From: Paenibacillus ihbetae
GTDB taxonomy: Bacteria > Bacillota > Bacilli > Paenibacillales > Paenibacillaceae
Assembly: GCF_002741055.1 (NCBI RefSeq)
Contig: NZ_CP016809.1
Coordinates: 5,496,501-5,560,500 of the forward strand
Direction of reading: 5' to 3'
Length of the DNA: 64,000 nucleotides
The notes under the pieces are model-generated. The model saw only the letters and a program-made list of their open reading frames with translations. It ran no database searches and was not told the DNA's origin. The position numbers were made by a program, and so were the translations under genes. Position 1 is the stretch's first letter. Every line of letters starts with the position of its first letter. Positions 56,821-64,000 of this stretch are shown piece by piece.

Positions 56821-56840
56821 TGGAAAGGAAAGATGTATTT

Positions 56841-57980
56841 ATGAAGAAAATCAGCGTTCTCGGGTCTACCGGCTCCATCGGTACACAGACTTTGGATGTC
56901 GCCAGGATGCATCGGGACCAGTTTCAGATCGAAGGTTTGGCTGCTGGGAGCAACGTGGAGCTGCTGCTTCAGCAGGTGAAGGAATTTGGGCCGCGAAAAG
57001 TTTCGGTCGCAACCAAGGAGCTCGCGGACCGGGTGAAGCATTCCCTGCCTGCCGGAACGGAAGTGTTCTACGGGCGGGAGGGCTTGATCGAGATCGCCGC
57101 CGGAACGGATGCCGAGCTGGTGGTCACGGCGGTTGTCGGGAGCATGGGGCTTCCCTCCACGCTGGCGGCCATCGAAGCAGGGAAGAACATCGGGCTTGCC
57201 AATAAGGAGACGCTGGTAACCGCAGGGCATCTGGTGACAGCGGCCGCAGCGGCGAAAGGGGTCAAGCTGCTGCCCATCGACAGTGAGCATTCGGCCATAT
57301 TCCAGTGCTTGAACGGCGAACGGTACGAGGATATCGAACGGATCACCCTAACGGCGTCGGGCGGATCCTTTCGCGATTACACGCGCGAGCAGCTGGTGGA
57401 CGTAACGGTCGAGGATGCATTGAAGCACCCGAATTGGTCCATGGGGGCCAAGATCACGATCGACTCGGCAACGATGGTCAACAAAGGGCTTGAGGTGATC
57501 GAAGCCCACTGGCTGTATGGTCTCCCTTACGAGCAGATTTCCGTGTTGCTTCATCCCGAGAGCATTATCCATTCCTTCGTGGAGTTTCGGGATTCCAGCA
57601 TCATTGCGCAGTTAGGCAATCCGGACATGAGGGTGCCGATCCAGTATGCCCTGACGTATCCGGAACGCTGGAATTCTCCGGCAACAAGGCTTTCGCTGGC
57701 GGAAGCGGGCAGGCTGAATTTTCGGGAAATGGATTTTGAACGCTTTCCGTGTTTAAGGCTTGCCTATGAATGTGGTAAAATGGGAGGGACGGCGCCAACC
57801 GTATTCAATGCTGCCAACGAGGTGGCCGTTGCCCGGTTCCTGCGCAAGGAGATCTCCTTCCTTCGGATCGAAGAGATCATCGAGCAAGTGGTTGAGCGGC
57901 ACCAGAACCATCCGGAGCCGCCGCTCGAAACGATCGAAGCGAGCGATCAATCCGCGCGCGAGCTTGCTTCCACGCTATAG
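56841..57980 (+). CDS. dxr: 1-deoxy-D-xylulose-5-phosphate reductoisomerase
   Basis: A 379-residue NADPH enzyme of the MEP isoprenoid pathway (DXP to MEP). The nucleotide-binding GSTGSIG is at residues 7-13, and the metal/substrate residues lie in [13 protein letters not shown] and [22 protein letters not shown] follows. The ATG at 56841 is 10 bases after GGAAAGGAA; an in-frame ATG at 56820 overlaps the cdsA stop and would add seven residues. rasP follows after 130 bp. Confidence 0.96.
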   Translation: MKKISVLGSTGSIGTQTLDVARMHRDQFQIEGLAAGSNVELLLQQVKEFGPRKVSVATKELADRVKHSLPAGTEVFYGREGLIEIAAGTDAELVVTAVVGSMGLPSTLAAIEAGKNIGLANKETLVTAGHLVTAAAAAKGVKLLPIDSEHSAIFQCLNGERYEDIERITLTASGGSFRDYTREQLVDVTVEDALKHPNWSMGAKITIDSATMVNKGLEVIEAHWLYGLPYEQISVLLHPESIIHSFVEFRDSSIIAQLGNPDMRVPIQYALTYPERWNSPATRLSLAEAGRLNFREMDFERFPCLRLAYECGKMGGTAPTVFNAANEVAVARFLRKEISFLRIEEIIEQVVERHQNHPEPPLETIEASDQSARELASTL

Positions 57981-58035
57981 GATCAGATGTCATATCATAA
58001 TCTCCCTTGAAAAAAGCTGACAGCTTGTGATTCTC

Positions 58036-58063
58036 TTGTGGACGACAGGAGAATAATGATAAT
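58036..58063 (+). promoter_or_regulatory. Possible promoter of rasP
   Basis: TTGTGG (58036-58041), 16 bp, GATAAT (58058-58063), about 50 bp before the TTG start. The match is moderate. Confidence 0.3.
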
Positions 58064-58110
58064 CTATAGGGACATACTGCGTTCTCAGAGGAAAAGGGGG
58101 ATGTACGGAT

Positions 58111-59385
58111 TTGGAAATGCTGCGGATCGTTTTTTTAACGGTGCTCATGTTTTTTGTTATTGTCACAGTGCATGAATGGGGGCACTATTATTTTGCCCGG
58201 CGTGCGGGGATATTGGTGCGGGAATTTGCGATCGGATTCGGTCCGAAGCTGTTCTCTTATAAACGCAACGAAACGCAGTTTACGCTTCGCCTGCTGCCTT
58301 TCGGCGGATATGCGCGCATGGCGGGTGAAGACCCTGAACTGGTTGAGATCCATCCGGGTCAGACGATTGCGGTCCGGTTGAATGCGGACAATCAGGTTAA
58401 GAAGATTTTTTTAGACCAGCTCGACAACCGCAAGAATGTAATCCGCGGCGAGGTCGAATTCATGGATATGGTGGATCGGCTGTCGGTGCGGCTGGATGTG
58501 GACGGCGAGCACCAGCAGTACCAGATTCACCCGCAGGCCATGACCGTGGCCAAAGGCATTGAGACCCAGATCGCGCCAAGAGACCGCCAGTTCGGCAGCA
58601 AGACGGTCGGACAGAGAGCCTTGGCCATCTTTGCCGGGCCGGTGATGAACTTTATTCTGGCTTTTGTTCTGTTCGCGCTGCATATTCAGATGGCGGGCAT
58701 TCCGGTCGAGAATCCGACTTATGTGCAGATCGGAGAGATTACAAAGGGCATGCCGGCCGATGAGGCGAACCTGAAGAAGGGTGACATCATCGAAAGCATT
58801 AACGGTGTCGCCATCGGCTCGGATTATCAGAAGATGATCGAATTGATCGCGGCATCCAAGGACAAGCCGATGGATTGGACCGTCCGCCGCGGCGACGAAT
58901 CCTTCGAGCTGACGCTGACGCCGCGCACGATGGAAGGCCAGGAAGGCGGAAAGGTCGGAATCGTTCCGGAGCTTCCGACCAGATCGGCTGGCATCGGAGA
59001 GACGATTACGGGCGCGGGTACCGCGATGGTAGACACGACAAGCATCATTTTCCAAGGGTTCAGGCAATTGATCCAGCAGTTCTCGATGGATGATCTTGGA
59101 GGCCCGGTCCGGACCTTCGAAGTGACCGGTCAGATCGCGAAGCAAGGAATTGAACAGCTGACCTATTGGGCGGCTATATTGAGCTTGTATCTCGGCATCT
59201 TCAATCTGCTGCCGATTCCGGCGCTTGACGGCAGCCGGCTCGTGTTCCTCGGCATCGAGGCATTGCGCGGGAAGCCGATCGACCCGAACCGGGAAGGCAT
59301 GGTGCATTTTATCGGCTTTGCGATGCTGTTTCTGCTGATGATTGCCGTGACGTACAATGACATACTTCGCTTAATCAACGGATAA
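58111..59385 (+). CDS. rasP: RIP zinc metalloprotease RseP/RasP (site-2 protease)
   Basis: A 424-residue intramembrane protease. The zinc site HEWGH is at residues 21-25 in the first helix, a PDZ domain sits in the middle (TKGMPADEANLKKGDIIESI), and the third-helix motif NLLPIPALDGSRL supplies the Asp ligand. In B. subtilis RasP trims the anti-sigma RsiW, signal peptides and FtsL. The TTG at 58111 is about 10 bases after AAAAGGGGG; an ATG six bases on is too far from it. The 263-bp gap to proS has a hairpin at 59420-59452. Confidence 0.95.
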   Translation: MEMLRIVFLTVLMFFVIVTVHEWGHYYFARRAGILVREFAIGFGPKLFSYKRNETQFTLRLLPFGGYARMAGEDPELVEIHPGQTIAVRLNADNQVKKIFLDQLDNRKNVIRGEVEFMDMVDRLSVRLDVDGEHQQYQIHPQAMTVAKGIETQIAPRDRQFGSKTVGQRALAIFAGPVMNFILAFVLFALHIQMAGIPVENPTYVQIGEITKGMPADEANLKKGDIIESINGVAIGSDYQKMIELIAASKDKPMDWTVRRGDESFELTLTPRTMEGQEGGKVGIVPELPTRSAGIGETITGAGTAMVDTTSIIFQGFRQLIQQFSMDDLGGPVRTFEVTGQIAKQGIEQLTYWAAILSLYLGIFNLLPIPALDGSRLVFLGIEALRGKPIDPNREGMVHFIGFAMLFLLMIAVTYNDILRLING

Positions 59386-59648
59386 ATCGTCCAGCGGGGT
59401 GTCCCGGGTAGCGAACAGCCGTAAGGTCTCTTTGCTTAGAGACGGTATTACGCAGACGCTGTCGGATCTGGGCCCCCTGGGAGTTTCCGTTATCGGCAGG
59501 CCTCTTTTGCGGGTGCACGTATGGATATCAACCGTCACTCGCCGGGCCTGCTTACACATATCGCCAATAACGCCGCATTCGGAAGCAGGCTTAAGCACAG
59601 CGCAATCGCCCGAAGAAGCGTTTTAATAATGGGAGGAACAGGATTTTT

Positions 59649-61106
59649 ATGTCGAAGGAATCGAAGGACAAACAATTCGTGACGGAGATCACGCCGCAAG
59701 GAGAGGACTTCTCCCGCTGGTATATCGATGTCATCAAAAAAGCGGACCTGATGGATTATTCGCCGGTCCGGGGCTGCATCGTGTTCAAGCCGGACGGCTA
59801 TGAAATTTGGGAGCATATCCAGGAGGAGCTGGACCGCCGTTTCAAGGAAACGGGGCACCGCAACGCGTACTTCCCGCTGTTCATTCCGGAAAGCTTCTTC
59901 CAGAAAGAGAAAGAGCATGTGGAAGGCTTTAATCCGGAGCTGCCATGGGTAACCGAGGCGGCGGGAGAAAAGCTGGAGGAGCGTCTGGCGATTCGGCCGA
60001 CGTCCGAAACGATGTTCGGGCATATGTATTCCAAGTGGATTCAATCCTATCGCGATCTTCCGGTGAAGATCAACCAGTGGGCGAACGTCGTCCGTTGGGA
60101 GAAGCGTACGCTGCCGTTCCTCCGCACCAGCGAATTCCTGTGGCAGGAGGGCCATACGGCTCATGAAACCGAAGCCGAGGCTCGCGAAGAAACGATGCAA
60201 ATGCTCGATATCTACCAGGATTTCGTTGAGAACTACTTGGCTATTCCGGTGATTAAAGGACAGAAGACGCCATCGGAGAAGTTCGCCGGGGCTGTCGACA
60301 CGTTCTCCATCGAAGCCATGATGAAGGACGGACGAGCAGTTCAGGCAGGAACATCCCATTATATGGGCACCAATTTTGCAGAGGCCTTCGAGATCCAGTA
60401 TTTGAACCGCGAAAACACGCTCGAGTATGCCCACACCACGTCTTGGGGCGTCAGCACGCGCCTGATCGGCTCCTTGATCATGGTTCACGGGGATGACCGC
60501 GGATTGGTGCTTCCGCCTAAGGTTGCGCCGACTCAGGTCATTATGATCCCGATCGGTCCTCCGAAGACCCGCGATGCGGTGGTTGGCCGTACGGACGAGC
60601 TTTACCGTGAATTGAAGGCTGCCGGTATCCGGGTTCGCGTGGACGACAATCCGGATGTGCGCCCGGGCTGGAAGTTTAACGAGTATGAAATGCGCGGCGT
60701 TCCGGTGCGTCTCGAGATCGGACCTCGTGATATGGAGAACGGGGTATGCGTGCTTGTATCCCGAATCACCGGCGAGAAGAAGGTCGTCGAGCAGGCTAAT
60801 CTGGTCCAAGAGGTTCAGGCCATGCTGGAGCAGGTGCATCAAGAAATGTATAACCGTGCGAAGCAATTCCGCGAGGATCATTTCTATTCCGTGGATACAC
60901 TGGACGAGATGAAAGCGAGCATGGAAGAGAAGCGCGGATTTACGCTGGCGGGATGGTGCGGCTCCGAGGCTTGCGAGGATACCGTGAAGCAGGAGACCGG
61001 GGCGACCAGCCGGAACATACCGTTTGAGCCGGGCGAGACGAAGACGAAGTGTCTCGTTTGCGGCGACGATGCGAAGCATACCGTACTGTTTGCCAGAGCG
61101 TATTAA
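59649..61106 (+). CDS. proS: Prolyl-tRNA synthetase, short archaeal/eukaryotic type
   Basis: A 485-residue class II synthetase that charges tRNA-Pro. Class II motif 2 lies in NVVRWEKRTLPFLRTSEFLW and the TSETMFGHMYSKW stretch precedes it. There is no YbaK-like editing insertion, and the C-terminal domain has a four-cysteine zinc site (WCGSEAC ... KCLVC) ending in a Tyr, all marks of the archaeal/eukaryotic-type (type 3) enzyme. The B. subtilis enzyme at this same locus is the long bacterial type (564 residues). Proofreading of alanine would need a separate YbaK/ProX protein. The ATG follows GGGAGGAAC. A 9-bp-stem hairpin follows at 61123-61182. Confidence 0.95.
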   Translation: MSKESKDKQFVTEITPQGEDFSRWYIDVIKKADLMDYSPVRGCIVFKPDGYEIWEHIQEELDRRFKETGHRNAYFPLFIPESFFQKEKEHVEGFNPELPWVTEAAGEKLEERLAIRPTSETMFGHMYSKWIQSYRDLPVKINQWANVVRWEKRTLPFLRTSEFLWQEGHTAHETEAEAREETMQMLDIYQDFVENYLAIPVIKGQKTPSEKFAGAVDTFSIEAMMKDGRAVQAGTSHYMGTNFAEAFEIQYLNRENTLEYAHTTSWGVSTRLIGSLIMVHGDDRGLVLPPKVAPTQVIMIPIGPPKTRDAVVGRTDELYRELKAAGIRVRVDDNPDVRPGWKFNEYEMRGVPVRLEIGPRDMENGVCVLVSRITGEKKVVEQANLVQEVQAMLEQVHQEMYNRAKQFREDHFYSVDTLDEMKASMEEKRGFTLAGWCGSEACEDTVKQETGATSRNIPFEPGETKTKCLVCGDDAKHTVLFARAY

Positions 61107-61318
61107 TATACCGATAATTAGTTATTCCGGGACGAGCGAAGAGGGCCAAGAGAGCTTTCCTCGTTCTCCTGAACCCGGAATAGGTTCGTCTGGAGCAAGC
61201 TTCCGGATGGCAGCAGACCCATCGCTCTGTTTCGAGGCAGGACGGTATGGATATGCTGCCGGCGGAGGCTTCTGTTGTTTTATAAGCATTACGCGCGAAA
61301 GTATAGGGGGAGGGAACC

Positions 61319-64000
61319 ATGGGCACAGCAGAAGATAAAAGGAAACGGCTAGAACTGCTGATGAAGCAGGGCGAAGTTCCGGCCAATCTGGTGGAACCCT
61401 ATTTCTTGGACGGTATCATCGAGCAGGTGGAGACGAGCCGGGCGAGCAAGGAGTGGAAGATTACGATCCTGAAGGAGACGCTCGTCCCCGCCGAGGTGTA
61501 CCGGACCTTCTGCCTGAGAATACAGGAGAAGATGAACCACATTGCCCGGATCGTATTCGTATTCAGGTATCAGGGCAATGTGCAGGCTGCCGACATAGTG
61601 CAGGAATACTGGAATCTGTTCCTGGAATGGGTACACCGTGAGATTCCATCCGTTAACGGCTGGATGACCCGGGCCCGGCACGAGGTCGAGGAGGGGCAGC
61701 TGCTGCTGACCATGTCGGACGGCATGTCGCTCGAGCTTGCCAGGAAGAAGCAGATCGATACGGCCATCACCCGCTTTTTCAGCCATTACTTTGATTTGCA
61801 GCTCCGCGTTAAGATGCAGGTCGGCGATAACGGACAGGCTGCTTATGAGGAATTTGAGCAGCGTAAGCGGCAGGAAGAGCGGGAGGTGATCGAGCAGATC
61901 ATGAGCAGCCTGGAAGCCGAGATGGATGCCGGTGACGAGGATGAGGCTCCGGTCCGGCTGCAGGTCGGCTATGATATTAAGGACCAGCCGGTACCTATCC
62001 AGGACATCCAGGACGAGGAGAAGAAGATTACGATCCAGGGCACGATCTTCGGCTTGGACCGCAAGGAGCTGCGAAACGGCAGCACGCTGTTCACCTTCAA
62101 TTTGACCGATTTCAGCGATTCCCTGCAGATGAAGATGTTTGCCAAGACGAAGGATGACCTGAAAGTGTTAAGCCTGCTTGCCGACGGCAAATGGGTTAAG
62201 GCCAGAGGCCGGGTGGAATATGACCGGTTCATGCAAGTGCCGGAGCTGGTCATGATTCCTACCGATCTGTCCGAGGTGCAAGCTCCACCGGCCCGGAAGG
62301 ATAATGCGCCCGAGAAGCGGGTCGAATTCCATCTCCATACAACGATGAGCACGATGGATGCCGTTACGCCGGTCGACCGCTATATCAAAACGGCGGCGAG
62401 CTGGGGACATAAAGCGATCGCCGTCAGCGATCATGGCGGTGTACAGTGCTATCCCGACGCGGCGAAGCATGCGAAGAAGAACGGAATCAAGATGATATAC
62501 GGACTCGAAGCGAACGTCGTTAACGATGCGGTTAATATCGTGGAGCAGGCGAAGCCGATCGAGCTGAGCAGCGCAACCTACGTCGTCTTCGATATCGAGA
62601 CAACGGGCCTGTCGATTACCGCGAACAAAATTATCGAGCTGGCTGCCGTCAAAATGCACGAGGGCAAGGAGATCGACCGGTATGCGACGTTCGTCAATCC
62701 GCATGAGCGGATACCGTACCATATTCAGCAATTGACAAACATTAACGATGAGATGGTAAGGGATGCGCCTGAGCTTGAGCCGGTGCTGAAGGAGTTCGTA
62801 GAATTCGTTGGGGACGCGGTGCTTGTCGCGCACAATGCAAGATTCGACGTCGGCTTCATTCAGGCATCGCTGCAAAATGCCGGCATGAATACGCTGGACA
62901 ACCCGTATCTGGATACGCTGGAGCTTGCGCGGCTGCTGCATCCGGGGATGAAAAACCACCGGCTCAACACGCTTGCCGATAAATACAAGGTTGCCCTGGA
63001 AAGCCATCACCGCGCGATCGATGATACCGTTGCGCTTGCCGGCATTCTGAACGGACTGCTTGCAGACTCGGATAAAATGAAGGGGATCAAGATGCTGGAC
63101 CGGCTGAACGACTACGTCGGCATGGACCTGTCCAATGCGCGTCCGTTTCACTGCGGTATCTATGCCCTGAATATGACGGGCAAGAAGAATCTGTACAAGC
63201 TGGTGTCGATGTCGCATACGGAGTATTTCAAGCGCGTGCCGTGCATACCGAAATCCAAGCTTCAGGAGATGCGCGAAGGCCTGCTTGTGCTGTCAGGCTG
63301 CGAAAAAGGCGAGTTCTTCGAGACGGTGCTCAACAAGACCGAGGAAGAAGCGGAAGAAATTGCGGCCTTCTATGATGTGCTGGAGATCCAGCCGCTGACG
63401 ATGTATATGCATTTGGTGGATAAAGGCCTGGTCGGCAGTCCCGAAGAAATCAAGACGGCCATATCCAAAGTGGTGCGGATCGGCGAGAAGCTGAACAAGC
63501 CGGTGATCGCAACCGGGAATGTGCACTATCTGGAACCGCGGGACAAGCTGTTCAGGGACATTACGATCCATGGCATTACCGGATTCAGCCCGCTTAAGGA
63601 TATGCGCAAGCCTGATGCGCATTTCCGGACTACGGAGGAGATGCTGGAGGAATTCGAGTTCTTGGGCGAGGACAAGGCTTATGAAGTCGTCGTAACCAAT
63701 ACGTCCGAGCTTGCGGACCGGTTCGAAGAGCTGGAGCTGTTCCCGGATAAGCTGTTCACGCCGGTCCTGGAAGGAGCGGACGAGGAGATCCGCAACACCT
63801 GCTACGAGACAGCCCGGTCGATATACGGCGACGATCTGCCTGAGGTTGTCGTAGCCCGGCTCGAGAAGGAGCTGGAGCCGATTATCAAATACGGCTTCTC
63901 CGCGAACTACCTGATTTCCGAGCGGCTGGTTAAAAAATCGAACCGCGACGGATATTTGGTCGGCTCCCGGGGATCCGTCGGCTCATCGGTCGTTGCAACC
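61319..64000 (+). CDS. polC: DNA polymerase III PolC-type alpha subunit, 3' end outside window
   Basis: The first 894 codons of the Gram-positive replicative polymerase (full length about 1440). The N-terminal domain (1-220) and OB fold (about 235-315) are followed by a PHP domain (EFHLHTTMSTMD at 336-347, AVSDHGG at 368-374), which is split by the DEDD 3'-5' exonuclease (VVFDIETTGLS, with D425 and E427), and then the second PHP half. The polymerase palm motifs lie beyond the edge. The ATG at 61319 follows GGGGGAGGGA. It comes after proS, as in B. subtilis. The frame is open to the last base. Confidence 0.97.
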   Translation, partial: MGTAEDKRKRLELLMKQGEVPANLVEPYFLDGIIEQVETSRASKEWKITILKETLVPAEVYRTFCLRIQEKMNHIARIVFVFRYQGNVQAADIVQEYWNLFLEWVHREIPSVNGWMTRARHEVEEGQLLLTMSDGMSLELARKKQIDTAITRFFSHYFDLQLRVKMQVGDNGQAAYEEFEQRKRQEEREVIEQIMSSLEAEMDAGDEDEAPVRLQVGYDIKDQPVPIQDIQDEEKKITIQGTIFGLDRKELRNGSTLFTFNLTDFSDSLQMKMFAKTKDDLKVLSLLADGKWVKARGRVEYDRFMQVPELVMIPTDLSEVQAPPARKDNAPEKRVEFHLHTTMSTMDAVTPVDRYIKTAASWGHKAIAVSDHGGVQCYPDAAKHAKKNGIKMIYGLEANVVNDAVNIVEQAKPIELSSATYVVFDIETTGLSITANKIIELAAVKMHEGKEIDRYATFVNPHERIPYHIQQLTNINDEMVRDAPELEPVLKEFVEFVGDAVLVAHNARFDVGFIQASLQNAGMNTLDNPYLDTLELARLLHPGMKNHRLNTLADKYKVALESHHRAIDDTVALAGILNGLLADSDKMKGIKMLDRLNDYVGMDLSNARPFHCGIYALNMTGKKNLYKLVSMSHTEYFKRVPCIPKSKLQEMREGLLVLSGCEKGEFFETVLNKTEEEAEEIAAFYDVLEIQPLTMYMHLVDKGLVGSPEEIKTAISKVVRIGEKLNKPVIATGNVHYLEPRDKLFRDITIHGITGFSPLKDMRKPDAHFRTTEEMLEEFEFLGEDKAYEVVVTNTSELADRFEELELFPDKLFTPVLEGADEEIRNTCYETARSIYGDDLPEVVVARLEKELEPIIKYGFSANYLISERLVKKSNRDGYLVGSRGSVGSSVVAT

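Noticed and set aside
59399..59626. 75-codon frame between rasP and proS
   Set aside because: GTG start with no good ribosome binding site, no family, and a hairpin within; not enough to call a gene.
59386..59648. T-box riboswitch upstream of proS
   Set aside because: The conserved T-box sequence and the terminator/antiterminator pair are not visible.
59535..61079. 514-codon minus-strand frame opposite proS
   Set aside because: Shadow of proS with no family features.

Overview
The window is a chromosomal segment of a low-GC-phylum (Bacillota) endospore-former-type bacterium, most likely a Paenibacillus. The protein sequences are of Paenibacillus/Bacillus type, the gene order follows the Bacillus subtilis sucCD-dprA-topA-trmFO-clpQY-fla/che-rpsB-tsf-pyrH-frr-uppS-cdsA-dxr-rasP-proS-polC block, and the coding regions are moderately GC-rich. 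The genus call is inference; no rRNA or tRNA gene is present to confirm it.

Layout. Bases 1-2120 are an AT-rich, decayed accessory stretch. It holds a matrixin-type metalloprotease gene (running off the left edge and frameshifted in a poly-A tract right after its start codon), two gene scraps, a perfect 20-bp-arm inverted repeat and what looks like the 3' end of an ORF-less group II intron. A comM (YifB) gene follows on the minus strand, with a good promoter and a hairpin that would mask its ribosome binding site. From 4126 to 9879 lies a carbohydrate-uptake cassette: lipoprotein binding protein, two permeases, and a convergent membrane-sensor AraC-type regulator. Its usual chromosomal neighbours (comM and sucC) lie on either side, so it appears inserted. 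Between it and sucC are three 51-bp tandem repeats and a 46-residue membrane peptide gene.

From 10721 the conserved core begins: sucCD (TCA cycle), dprA (transformation), topA, trmFO, and hslVU (ClpQY protease). The genes codV/xerC and codY, which flank clpQY in B. subtilis, are absent here. From 20166 to 51764 runs one fla/che operon of about 31.6 kb. In order it encodes rod, MS-ring and switch parts, the export ATPase, hook-length and hook proteins, the FliO-FlhA export gate, FlhFG, the chemotaxis proteins CheB, A, W, C and D (with CheY upstream), sigma-D, FapA, a SwrB-like protein and several small unknowns. Many adjacent genes overlap by ATGA, and the last part uses a run of TTG starts.

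After a strong terminator, rpsB-tsf (translation), pyrH-frr (UMP kinase, ribosome recycling), uppS-cdsA-dxr-rasP (isoprenoid and phospholipid precursors, intramembrane protease), proS and the first 894 codons of polC follow. This section is punctuated by intrinsic terminators and structured leaders. The prolyl-tRNA synthetase is the short archaeal/eukaryotic-type enzyme rather than the long bacterial type.

No wholly new multi-gene system is evident. The most interesting signals are regulatory or structural: the comM leader hairpin, the poly-A frameshift in the protease gene, the 51-bp repeats, the stem-loops bracketing the hook gene, the TTG-start run after cheD, the catalytic-domain-less MltG-like protein, and the loss of codY/codV from their usual slot.
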